Source of the DNA: Thermoplasmatales archaeon
GTDB lineage: Archaea; Thermoplasmatota; E2; DHVEG-1
DNA length: 26,995 bases
NCBI GenBank assembly: GCA_023128855.1
Contig: JAGMDE010000008.1
Coordinates: 1 to 26,995 of the forward strand
Reading direction: 5' to 3'
Below the pieces are notes generated by a model. It was not told the DNA's origin, did no database searches, and saw only the letters and a program-made list of their open reading frames with translations. Position numbers and translations under genes: made by a program. Shown in pieces: positions 7,860 to 14,774 of the stretch (position 1 is the first letter of the stretch; the number at the start of each line of letters is the position of its first letter).

Positions 7860-8693
7860 TTAATCACCTTCTTTTTTATCTTCATTTGATTTTTCACTTT
7901 GTTTATTTTCTTCACCAACTGTTTCTTCTTTTGGTTGTTTCTTTGATTTTTCCTCAGTTGTAGACTCTGTTGGTGAAGCTTCTTCTTTCTTTTCAGGTTC
8001 ATCAGAAGGTTTGTCTTCTTTAGGTGCTTCTTCAGTTTTTTTGTCTTCAGTTGGTTTTTCTTCAGGCTTTTCCTCAGATGGTTTCTCTTCTTTCTTAGGA
8101 GGCTCTTCCTTTACTTCCTCCTTTGGTTCTTTAGGCTTAGTCTCTTCTTTACCTGGAACTGATTTAAAATCAGCACGAGGTCTTGCAGGATGCATTACAT
8201 CATTAAGTGGGGAATCAGAAGTATATCCAATTTCTCCCTCCTCATCTTTTGTAACCATATAACTAGGAACAGTTACTCTTTTTTCACTAATTCCGATATG
8301 TCCATGAGATATTATTTGCCTTGCTTGATCAGGTGTATTTGCGAGTCCTTTAAGATATGTAAGAGTTTGCAATCTCCTAGATAAAATCGATTCAGTCTCA
8401 AGTGCCAATACATCATCTAATGTTGAATTAATTGGCAGAATATTCATTCTATTTAAATGCATAAGAAGTTGATCACTTTCTTTTTTGCTCTGTACATACT
8501 CTGTCCTAACTTTAGCTAGTAATTCTCTTGCTTGTCCACGATATTTTCTAAGTCTAGTTTTTGCCTTCCAAATTTCTCTCTTGTTTTTAAGACCATACTT
8601 TTCAATTAGCTCGTTCTCCTCTTTTATTCGATCCGCTTGCCATGGATGACTCGGAGTTTCATATTTTTTCCTAGAAAACTTTGGTTTACCCAT
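7860..8693 (-). CDS. rps4: Small ribosomal subunit protein uS4 with long charged C-terminal extension
   Basis: 30S assembly protein. I chose ATG 8693 (MGKPKFSRKKYETPSHPW), the conserved archaeal start, rather than the GTG at 8702. Residues 1 to about 177 are a normal archaeal uS4, including the S4 RNA-binding region (SRRLQTLTYLKGLANTPDQARQIISHGHIGI). From about residue 178 to 277 there is a low-complexity extension of Glu, Lys, Pro, Ser and Thr, with repeats such as EEKPSEEKPEEKPTED. It carries no motif I can name and is likely disordered. A similar extension is on the N-terminus of uS13, the preceding gene. The S13 stop lies 6 bases upstream. Confidence 0.95.
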   Translation of the reverse strand: MGKPKFSRKKYETPSHPWQADRIKEENELIEKYGLKNKREIWKAKTRLRKYRGQARELLAKVRTEYVQSKKESDQLLMHLNRMNILPINSTLDDVLALETESILSRRLQTLTYLKGLANTPDQARQIISHGHIGISEKRVTVPSYMVTKDEEGEIGYTSDSPLNDVMHPARPRADFKSVPGKEETKPKEPKEEVKEEPPKKEEKPSEEKPEEKPTEDKKTEEAPKEDKPSDEPEKKEEASPTESTTEEKSKKQPKEETVGEENKQSEKSNEDKKEGD

Positions 8694-8698
8694 AAAAA

Positions 8699-9442
8699 TC
8701 ACTTAATTATTTTCTCCCTCTTTTTAGAAACACCAAGGGTTAGTCCTGTTCTGTTATTAGCTCTAGTTCTTTGTCCTCTAACAGGGAGTCCACGTTCATG
8801 TCTTATGCCTCTATATGACCTAATTTTCTTCATAATGTTGATCTCATCTCTTAATCTCATATCAATATCTGAGCCTACCAAATGGATGTCTTCACCTGTT
8901 TCATAATCCTTACGATGGTTAAGCATCCAACCAGGAGCATTTTCAATGATGTTATCAATTGTATCCTGTAACTTTTCAATTTGAGCATCTTTCAGATCCC
9001 CAATTCTCATGTTTCTATCAATATCTGTCTCATTTATAATAAATGAAGCCATGTGAACTCCGATTCCTTTTATGCTAGACAAACCGTAAACAACTTTTTT
9101 TTCTCCATCAGCATCCGTATTAGAAAGCCTAACAATATATTTGAAATCAGGCCCTCTATCCTTCTTAGGTTTTTCTTTCTTAACTTCTGTCTTTTCAGGC
9201 TTTTCTTGTTTAGAAGGTTTTTCCGTTTCTTCAACTTCGGCCGGTTTTTCCTCAGTTTTTTCTTCAATTTCTTCTTCTTCAGCTTCTGGTTCTTCTGCAG
9301 TCTCTTCTGTTATATCCTCTGACTCTTTTGTCTCTTCAGATCGGGCGTCCTGTTCTTGTTGTGGTTCTTTTACAGGTTCATCTTTGACTTTTTCAGCCGG
9401 AGTCTCAGGTGCTTCTTTTTTGGGTTTTGATGCATCTTCCAA
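8699..9442 (-). CDS. rps13: Small ribosomal subunit protein uS13 with long acidic N-terminal extension
   Basis: Head protein of the 30S subunit contacting the 50S and P-site tRNA. The conserved body begins near residue 97 (GPDFKYIVRLSNTDADGEKKVVYGLSSIKGIG) and ends with HERGLPVRGQRTRANNRTG.TLGVSKKR, typical of archaeal uS13. Residues 1-95 are a Glu/Lys/Pro-rich extension (EEKTEEKPAEVEETEKPSKQ). No in-frame ATG exists before the body, so I take the TTG at 9442, which has GAGGT about 8 bases upstream. A shorter protein from an internal start is less likely because it would lose the conserved first strand. It is the first gene of the operon. Confidence 0.93.
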   Translation of the reverse strand: MEDASKPKKEAPETPAEKVKDEPVKEPQQEQDARSEETKESEDITEETAEEPEAEEEEIEEKTEEKPAEVEETEKPSKQEKPEKTEVKKEKPKKDRGPDFKYIVRLSNTDADGEKKVVYGLSSIKGIGVHMASFIINETDIDRNMRIGDLKDAQIEKLQDTIDNIIENAPGWMLNHRKDYETGEDIHLVGSDIDMRLRDEINIMKKIRSYRGIRHERGLPVRGQRTRANNRTGLTLGVSKKREKIIK

Positions 9443-9481
9443 GTTTATAACCTCTACTAATTTATATTTAGTTAATTACTC

Positions 9482-9494
9482 CTTATATATAAAT
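9482..9494 (-). promoter_or_regulatory. TATA-like promoter of the rps13 operon
   Basis: On the minus strand TTATATATAAGG lies about 40-50 bases before the rps13 start. A transcript beginning about 25 bases downstream would leave a short leader containing GAGGT. A second, palindromic CTTATATATAAG at 9520-9531 could serve either direction in this divergent 165-base gap before asnS. Confidence 0.5.
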
Positions 9495-9622
9495 AGAAGT
9501 ATTTGCCATAAATAAGAGAACTTATATATAAGCGTTTAGGGGAGAATAATCTGGAGCTTTTTTTATAGACCACCGTAATTCATATATGCTTAAATAGTAT
9601 CCTAGAAATGAGTGGTCTAATA

Positions 9623-10933
9623 ATGACAAAAACCAATTGGGCAAAAATTGATGAAATACTCAACGGTAAAAAAAATGGTAAAACAGTAAGCCTTCGTGGA
9701 TGGATATATAGGACACGTAGCAGCGGAAATATTGTATTCGCAATAATAAGAGATTCTACAGGGATTCTTCAAGCCACGATAAAAAAAGGTAATCTTCCAG
9801 ATAAAGAATTTGAAGATGCAAAAAAGGCTTTAATCGAATCATCTTTGGAGGTAAAAGGTTTAGTAAAAGAGGATAAACGTGCACCTGGCGGGTATGAACT
9901 TCAAGTCACTAGTGCAAATATTATAAACTTTGCAGAACCGTTCCCAATTGTAAAAGATCAAAGCCCTGAATTTTTACTAGATCAAAGACATCTATGGATT
10001 CGATCGCAATATATCTCTTCAATTCTAAAAATTAGATCAACTATAGTTGGTGCAATTCATAAATTTTTCAGAGACCGGGGCTATTATGAATTTGACGCTC
10101 CTGTACTTCAACCAAATCAATGTGAAGGCGGTTCTACCCTTTTCGAAGTTAAATATTATGAAAACAAAACCTATCTATCACAATCATGGCAGTTATATGC
10201 TGAAGCAGCGGTTTTTGCTTTGGAAAAAATCTACAACATGGGTCCAACTTTTAGAGCTGAAAAGTCAAAAACCTCGCGGCATCTTTCTGAGTTTTGGATG
10301 GCTGAAATGGAAGCTGCATGGATGGATCTGCATGATGTAACTGAAGTTGCCAAGGAGGAAGTTAAGTTTATTTTACAAGAGGTTTTAAAACATAATAAAA
10401 ATGAATTGGAAATTTTAGGACAAGATATTAAAAAATTAGAAAAAATTTCCAAATCCAAGTTTCCAACAATTACATATACTGAAGCTATAAAGATTTTAAA
10501 AGAAAAAGAAAAAATGAAAGTTGAATGGGGTAAAGATCTTAGAACTATTGAAGAAGATAAACTTTTGAAACATTTTGGAACACCGGTTGTTGTTACGAAT
10601 TACCCATCAGAAATTATGGCTTTTTACAAACCAAGTGATCCTAAAGATCCTAAAACAGCACTTTGTTTTGATATGATTGCACCTGAAGGATACGGTGAGA
10701 TAGTTGGGGGTTCTCAGAGAAGTCTTGATGTCAAGGAAATGACAAAAAGACTTAAAGAAATGGGAGAAAAGATCGATAATTATGAGTGGTACTTTGATTT
10801 AAGACGCTATGGCTCTATCCCTCATTCAGGATATGGATTGGGTGTTGAACGAGTTGTAGCTTGGATTTGTGGTATTGATAATATAAAAGACTCTATACCG
10901 TTCCCCCGTACGCTCTTACGGTATAAACCATAG
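9623..10933 (+). CDS. asnS: Asparaginyl-tRNA synthetase
   Basis: Class IIb synthetase charging tRNA-Asn. The N-terminal OB-fold anticodon domain (VSLRGWIYRTRSSGNIVFAIIRD) is followed by the catalytic domain. That domain shows motif 2 (TFRAEKSKTSRHLSEFWMAEMEAAW) and motif 3 (GYGLGVERVVAWICG). SRHLSEFWM is typical of AsnRS/AspRS-type enzymes, and the overall sequence fits archaeal AsnRS. I start at ATG 9623 (MTKTNWAKI) rather than 9608, because family proteins begin near here and an AT-rich TATA-like stretch at 9587-9595 would place the transcript start close to 9618. A dedicated AsnRS suggests that Asn-tRNA is made directly rather than by amidation of Asp-tRNA. It is followed by acyP after 12 bases. 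Confidence 0.93.
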   Translation: MTKTNWAKIDEILNGKKNGKTVSLRGWIYRTRSSGNIVFAIIRDSTGILQATIKKGNLPDKEFEDAKKALIESSLEVKGLVKEDKRAPGGYELQVTSANIINFAEPFPIVKDQSPEFLLDQRHLWIRSQYISSILKIRSTIVGAIHKFFRDRGYYEFDAPVLQPNQCEGGSTLFEVKYYENKTYLSQSWQLYAEAAVFALEKIYNMGPTFRAEKSKTSRHLSEFWMAEMEAAWMDLHDVTEVAKEEVKFILQEVLKHNKNELEILGQDIKKLEKISKSKFPTITYTEAIKILKEKEKMKVEWGKDLRTIEEDKLLKHFGTPVVVTNYPSEIMAFYKPSDPKDPKTALCFDMIAPEGYGEIVGGSQRSLDVKEMTKRLKEMGEKIDNYEWYFDLRRYGSIPHSGYGLGVERVVAWICGIDNIKDSIPFPRTLLRYKP

Positions 10934-10945
10934 GTGAAATAGTTA

Positions 10946-11221
10946 ATGAAATCCAATGTTCATGTTTTAATATCTGGTAGAGTTCAAGGCGTTTGGTTTA
11001 GGACAAGCACAAAACAAAAGGCTGAACAACTTGGTTTAACCGGTTGGGTTAGAAATACTTCTGATGGTTCCGTTGAAGCAATTTTTGAAGGAGCTGAAAA
11101 AGGTATCAAGGATATGCTTGAATGGTGTCATTGTGGTCCACCATTAGCAAAAGTTGTAAATGTTGAGGTAAAAAATCAAGAACCAACTAATGGTTTTGAT
11201 GGGTTTTCTATCGAATACTAA
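10946..11221 (+). CDS. acyP: Acylphosphatase
   Basis: Small 91-residue alpha/beta enzyme that hydrolyses acyl phosphates such as carbamoyl and aspartyl phosphate. The family signature GRVQGVWFR gives the catalytic phosphate-binding Arg19, and GWVRNTSDGSVEA supplies the catalytic Asn37. The C-terminal GFSIEY is also typical. AGGTGA lies 11 bases before the ATG. It runs in the same direction as asnS and ends overlapping by four bases the 3' end of the convergent macro-domain gene. Confidence 0.95.
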   Translation: MKSNVHVLISGRVQGVWFRTSTKQKAEQLGLTGWVRNTSDGSVEAIFEGAEKGIKDMLEWCHCGPPLAKVVNVEVKNQEPTNGFDGFSIEY

Positions 11222-11703
11222 ATAAATTTACTAAAAGATTCTACTAAATCTTCATTTTTACCTATTAGAATTATTTCTTCAAACTTGTTTTCAAATTCTT
11301 TGGCTATGTAAACCATAACTTCTGCAGCATCATTAATTGGAACTCCACCAACCCCCGTACCCATCCCAGGAATTGCAATTGATTTTAAATTAAGCTCAGC
11401 ACCAAGTTTCAATGCCGCTCGAGTTGCTAGCTTAACATTTTCTATGTCTATTCTCATCGCAGGTTCGTTCATAGTAGGTGCATGAATAACAAATTTACAG
11501 GGAAGATTACCTGCTGTTGTAGCCACTGCCTTTCCAACAGCTATGGGTGCATTTGAAATTGCTTCATTTTCAATTTCTATTCCACCGACACGTTTTATAA
11601 CTCCTGCTACACCACCACCCATAAAACCAAAAGAATTAGCAGGATTAACTATGGCATCACACTTAGTTTGAGTAATGTCTCCCTTTACAACTATTATTGA
11701 CAT
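11218..11703 (-). CDS. Macro domain protein (probable ADP-ribosyl hydrolase or binder)
   Basis: The whole 161-residue protein is a single macro domain. It starts MSIIVVKGDITQTKCDAIVNPAN, the ADP-ribose-binding start with the key D and N of the NPAN motif, then GGGVAGVIK (phosphate loop) and AIPGMGTGVGGVP (second loop). Relatives bind ADP-ribose or remove it from proteins or from O-acetyl-ADP-ribose; which applies here cannot be told. Its ATG directly abuts the stop of the preceding coiled-coil gene. It is the third gene of an apparent three-gene operon beginning with the UPF0282 hydrolase. Confidence 0.93.
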   Translation of the reverse strand: MSIIVVKGDITQTKCDAIVNPANSFGFMGGGVAGVIKRVGGIEIENEAISNAPIAVGKAVATTAGNLPCKFVIHAPTMNEPAMRIDIENVKLATRAALKLGAELNLKSIAIPGMGTGVGGVPINDAAEVMVYIAKEFENKFEEIILIGKNEDLVESFSKFI

Positions 11704-12000
11704 TTATTCCTTCTTCTTTTTCTTCTTCTTTTTTTCTTTTTCTTCTTGTTTCTTTTTTTTCTCCTCAGCTTTTTCTTCTCGATGTTTTTTTTCTTTTACA
11801 GTAAATCCTTTTAAAGTCTGAACTCTTGCTTTTATTGATTTGATTTTGTCATAAATTTTTCCCTTCTCAATGTTAAGCTTTGCTTTTGTAATCTTTTTAC
11901 TTTGGAATTTTTCTTCCAACTGTGCAACCTTTGTTTCTTCTTTAGCTATACGTTTCTCCAGCTTTGCAATATTTTTATTTATTCTCTCTAGGAAGCCCAT
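11704..12000 (-). CDS. Small Lys/Glu-rich coiled-coil protein
   Basis: I start at ATG 12000 (MGFLERINKNIAKLEKRIAKEE), one base after the stop of the upstream gene; the frame to 12036 would lie inside that gene. The 98-residue product is predicted to be almost entirely helical, with heptad-like leucines and isoleucines (IAKLEKRIAKEETKVAQLEEKF). It ends in an extreme basic/acidic run (EKKKKQEEKEKKKKKKKKE). No enzymatic motif is present. Position between a metallo-hydrolase and a macro-domain gene with essentially no spacing suggests co-translation. Function unknown. Confidence 0.72.
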   Translation of the reverse strand: MGFLERINKNIAKLEKRIAKEETKVAQLEEKFQSKKITKAKLNIEKGKIYDKIKSIKARVQTLKGFTVKEKKHREEKAEEKKKKQEEKEKKKKKKKKE

Positions 12001-12001
12001 A

Positions 12002-12844
12002 CTATTTACCCCATAGTTTTTTCCTTTGTGCTTCAAGGGTATTGTTTTCTTTACCTAAATATTCTGCGAAAGTTTTAACTTGTTTTCCACCAATTTTATA
12101 TGGTTCTGGAAAAACCTCTTTAAATTTTATATCTCTCAGTAGATGATGATCAAGTATGATATCACAATCAAGTGTTTCAATTATTTCTACTAGATTATCT
12201 GAGGCATCTTGCATATTTTGCATGCTGAATTTCCAACCTAAAAAGATACTCGGAGGGCCATCCATAATTATTAAATCTGGTTTTTGATTAATTATGTAAT
12301 CTTTAGCAGTTTTTGTTACAGGTCCTTGTACATCTGATGCATGTAATATTCTTTTTTTGCCATCATCAACTGTTGTCATAATTACGTATCCAAGTCTCAC
12401 GTTTTCGGGTCCGTGAAAAAAAGGCGGGGAGAAAATGATTTCTGTTTCTCCGATTTTATGTTTTGAATCATCACAGTAAATCAGATCACAAATGTTTTCT
12501 ACTATCTCTTTAAATTTTGTACCTCGTTGATTTTGAGATTTATTAATATTATTTGAAATATCTTTTGCAAATACTTTTTTTCCTTTGTAAAATCTTTCAT
12601 CTGGATTATAGTGGTCATAATGATAATGTGATATTGTTAGGATATCACATTTTTCAGCAATTTCAGCAATTTCTTTTTTTATTTTATCCAAAGCTTCTAG
12701 CTCTTTTTGATGTGGTGGAAGACCATATCTTTTTGGCCCAAGAGCTACAGAAGGATCAATTAAAATTTTGCAGTCTTTTGTTTCAACATATGTTGCCATT
12801 GAACGTACGCCAAGTGAATCAGATGCTATAGGAATTATTTTCAT
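12002..12844 (-). CDS. UPF0282 family metallo-beta-lactamase-fold hydrolase
   Basis: A 280-residue protein with the metal-binding motif H73-Y-H75-Y-D77-H78 (ISHYHYDHYNP), a later ASDVQGP that supplies a bridging Asp, and DHHLLRD near the C-terminus. It also has FFHGPE. Length and motif order match the archaeal UPF0282 family, whose substrate is not established. ATG 12844 begins MKIIPIASDSLGVRSMATYV, a characteristic family start. It heads the operon with the coiled-coil and macro-domain genes. No signal peptide, so cytoplasmic. Confidence 0.9.
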   Translation of the reverse strand: MKIIPIASDSLGVRSMATYVETKDCKILIDPSVALGPKRYGLPPHQKELEALDKIKKEIAEIAEKCDILTISHYHYDHYNPDERFYKGKKVFAKDISNNINKSQNQRGTKFKEIVENICDLIYCDDSKHKIGETEIIFSPPFFHGPENVRLGYVIMTTVDDGKKRILHASDVQGPVTKTAKDYIINQKPDLIIMDGPPSIFLGWKFSMQNMQDASDNLVEIIETLDCDIILDHHLLRDIKFKEVFPEPYKIGGKQVKTFAEYLGKENNTLEAQRKKLWGK

Positions 12845-12912
12845 GTTCTACCTTAAACGTAAACAACTTGATAAAATAAAAATATGTCTTTTTGGTGAAT
12901 TTGAATTTTTTT

Positions 12913-13083
12913 CTAAAAAAAGCTGGCATGCTCCAATTTAATTTTATCTTGATTTGGATAATAAGTAATGGACTCATCGCACTTATCGCAATATAGCTCT
13001 ATTAACATGGTAGAATCAAGTTTTTTTATAGGTATCATCTTCATTAAATTACCGCATTTGGGGCATTTCCGATAGCGATCCAT
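12913..13083 (-). CDS. Small zinc-ribbon protein (56 aa)
   Basis: ATG 13083 opens a 56-residue frame, MDRYRKCPKCGNLMKMIPIK..., with two CxxC knuckles: CPKC at residues 7-10 and CDKC at 32-35. This is a single treble-clef or zinc-ribbon fold. The spacing and the GNLM after the first knuckle are typical of tiny archaeal zinc-ribbon proteins. It lies between the UPF0282 and DUF504 genes in the same direction. Target unknown; nucleic-acid or protein binding is the usual role of such folds. Confidence 0.72.
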   Translation of the reverse strand: MDRYRKCPKCGNLMKMIPIKKLDSTMLIELYCDKCDESITYYPNQDKIKLEHASFF

Positions 13084-13143
13084 TTATATTACCATAAATA
13101 TTTATAATTTGTACTATATAAACCTATGCCTAAAACTGTTGAT

Positions 13144-13386
13144 TTACCTTTCAAAAATGACCTTTTTTTCATATAAAATCTTAAAAACTCTATGATATGG
13201 AATCATTGCAGTTGAGGTTTGTATGAAAGACTTGTCTAATTTAATTATATCTTTTCCAGACATGATTTTGGTATCATTTGGTGCGCCTCTATGAATATAC
13301 CAGATCTCAGCTTGGTTTAAATCGCAATCTTGTTTCCATTTTAATTCATTTAAAATACCTTTCGGGCTGTTTTTAATGCCCTTCAT
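13144..13386 (-). CDS. DUF504 (UPF0248) family protein
   Basis: I start at ATG 13386 because GGGAGG stands directly upstream; the longer frame would need the TTG at 13401. The 80-residue protein has the family pattern: KGILNELKWKQD, then AEIWYIHRGAPNDTKIMSGKDI, then AMIPYHRVFKILYEKKVIFER. DUF504 is widespread in archaea; its function is not established, though family members have been associated with RNA-related contexts. It is preceded on the same strand by several very small genes with equally strong ribosome-binding sites. Confidence 0.88.
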   Translation of the reverse strand: MKGIKNSPKGILNELKWKQDCDLNQAEIWYIHRGAPNDTKIMSGKDIIKLDKSFIQTSTAMIPYHRVFKILYEKKVIFER

Positions 13387-13402
13387 TTTTTCCTCCCTCA
13401 AA

Positions 13403-13558
13403 CTATTTCTTTTTCAAATGTTTCAAACCTGCTCTAGCTGATTCCTCAGATTCTCCACGAAGTAAACGTTTTTTATAAATTTCATATTCTTGCTCAGGTG
13501 TTTTCTTCATATATCTTTTGAGTTTGCGTTTTTCTTTCCAATCTTTTAACAAACCCAT
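13403..13558 (-). CDS. Small basic protein of unknown function (51 aa)
   Basis: ATG 13558 follows GGAGGAG, which decides this start over the TTG at 13585. The product, MGLLKDWKEKRKLKRYMKKT..., is strongly basic and likely helical, ending ARAGLKHLKKK. No domain recognised. It ends 17 bases before the DUF504 start. The strong ribosome-binding site and tight packing support a real gene. Confidence 0.6.
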   Translation of the reverse strand: MGLLKDWKEKRKLKRYMKKTPEQEYEIYKKRLLRGESEESARAGLKHLKKK

Positions 13559-13574
13559 TTCTCCTCCTTCAAAA

Positions 13575-13889
13575 TTAACTCTCAATATCCTTTTTCATTT
13601 GCTCAAACTCTTCTTTAGTAGTTTCTCCAGTTGCATATCTAAGTTCTATAACTTTTATTGCATCTTCTTCCTGAAATTTACCTTGATAACGATACTTATA
13701 ATTCCAATACATTAAAACCAGTAATATCACTATATGGAACAAAGAAATAATTTTGATACCTGCATCTGGAAATGGAATACTAATTAAAAGCCCTATAAAA
13801 ATAGCAATAATATATGCAAGAATTGCAAATATTATTAGATCAATTATAAAAAAACTAAAGATCGTTTTTATTATGTCCTTCTCTTTCAT
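13575..13889 (-). CDS. Small membrane protein with C-terminal SHOCT domain
   Basis: ATG 13889 is preceded by GAGGGAGG; the upstream in-frame codons to 13967 overlap the lipoprotein gene and are not used. The 104-residue product has a long hydrophobic hairpin at about residues 10-38 (FFIIDLIIFAILAYIIAIFIG), a third segment at about 48-64 and then a soluble C-terminus. That end (AIKVIELRYATGETTKEEFEQMKKDIE) is a clear SHOCT short C-terminal domain, often found at the end of membrane or stress-linked proteins and thought to mediate oligomerisation. Specific role unknown. Confidence 0.78.
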   Translation of the reverse strand: MKEKDIIKTIFSFFIIDLIIFAILAYIIAIFIGLLISIPFPDAGIKIISLFHIVILLVLMYWNYKYRYQGKFQEEDAIKVIELRYATGETTKEEFEQMKKDIES

Positions 13890-13905
13890 TTTTCCTCCCT
13901 CAAAA

Positions 13906-14544
13906 TTATGAGAATGTGTTTGTTCCAAGTAATTTATCAGTTGGAACCCAAACCATTTGATATTCACCAGAGGTAAATCCTGTAATTACATCTCCTGCAC
14001 GTATAGGTTCTGTTGATAACCCAGTTTCAGTCGTACCAAGAGATAAATCAGCTTTTAAATAATACGTTGTAGAACCTTTTTTAAATATCAAATTAGCATC
14101 GGTGGGGGATTCTGCATATTTATGAGATGTAGAACCAGAAGTTATTGTTATTGTATCCTCAGCATCATTAAGTGTCCATGCAAGATTTGGAGCAGATAGA
14201 GCAGGTGTCACCATAATATATGCTATAGCTGTAACAGATGTTGTAGTATTTGATGCAATAAGTGTATAAGTAGTACTTTCAGTCGGACTAATTATTCTTG
14301 AACCTTCCAATGGTAAAGACCCTATATCCTGGTTTATTTCTACAGCTGTAGCACCAGTTACCTTCCAGCTTAGATTAGCTGTTTCACCATGATTTATCAA
14401 ACTTGGTGTTACCTGAAAAATATTAATTACAATAGCATCATATGTCGCATCACCATCTGAATCAGATGTTTGCTCTGTACAACCACATAAATAACTAACA
14501 CCAACTAACAATAAAATAACTGCCAATACAGTTGTTTTTTTCAT
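13906..14544 (-). CDS. Putative lipoprotein with Ig-like domain
   Basis: The 212-residue product begins MKKTTVLAVILLLVGVSYLCGC, a signal peptide with a lipobox-like LCGC, so the mature N-terminus would be Cys22. Residues about 40-112 form an Ig-like domain of the kind that follows F.VTP..I..GE...LSW.V.GA..V.I. The C-terminal part (LAWTLNDAEDTITITSGS...VITGFTSGEYQMVWVPTDKLLG) resembles the beta-domain of archaeal pilin-like secreted proteins, but I would not name it. Anchored outside the membrane. It precedes the SHOCT gene by 16 bases. Confidence 0.75.
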   Translation of the reverse strand: MKKTTVLAVILLLVGVSYLCGCTEQTSDSDGDATYDAIVINIFQVTPSLINHGETANLSWKVTGATAVEINQDIGSLPLEGSRIISPTESTTYTLIASNTTTSVTAIAYIMVTPALSAPNLAWTLNDAEDTITITSGSTSHKYAESPTDANLIFKKGSTTYYLKADLSLGTTETGLSTEPIRAGDVITGFTSGEYQMVWVPTDKLLGTNTFS

Positions 14545-14644
14545 GTGATCCTCCTTCTAATACAATAATTTAAAACAAACTTTGGTTTATATACTTCTCC
14601 TTAACAAGCGTTAAACATTAAAAAAACCAAATGATTAATTATTC

Positions 14645-14773
14645 AATTTTTCTTTTTTCTGAAATAACCAATCAAGAAATAGAAAGACGACATTGAAACT
14701 AAAAAAATTAGTGCTGAAAAAAATATCACATAGACAACTTTAATTCATTTAAAATATCTCTAGGATTTGTCAT
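14645..14773 (-). pseudogene. Possible small membrane protein split by a frameshift
   Basis: ATG 14773 begins one base after the stop of the giant beta-helix gene. It encodes MTNPRDILNELKLSM and then stops at ATGTGA. The segment NPRDILNELK resembles the start of DUF504 (SPKGILNELK at the nearby locus). In the -1 frame, directly overlapping the stop, follows a single hydrophobic helix, VIFFSALIFLVSMSSFYFLI, and a basic end GYFRKKKN. One -1 shift would join them into a 43-residue single-pass protein. It may be a decayed gene, a chance frame or a real coupled pair. Confidence 0.3.
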
Positions 14774-14774
14774 A

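Noticed and set aside
9053..9515. Plus-strand frames opposite rps13
   Set aside because: Low-complexity Phe/Ser-rich products arise from antisense of the Glu/Lys-rich extension.
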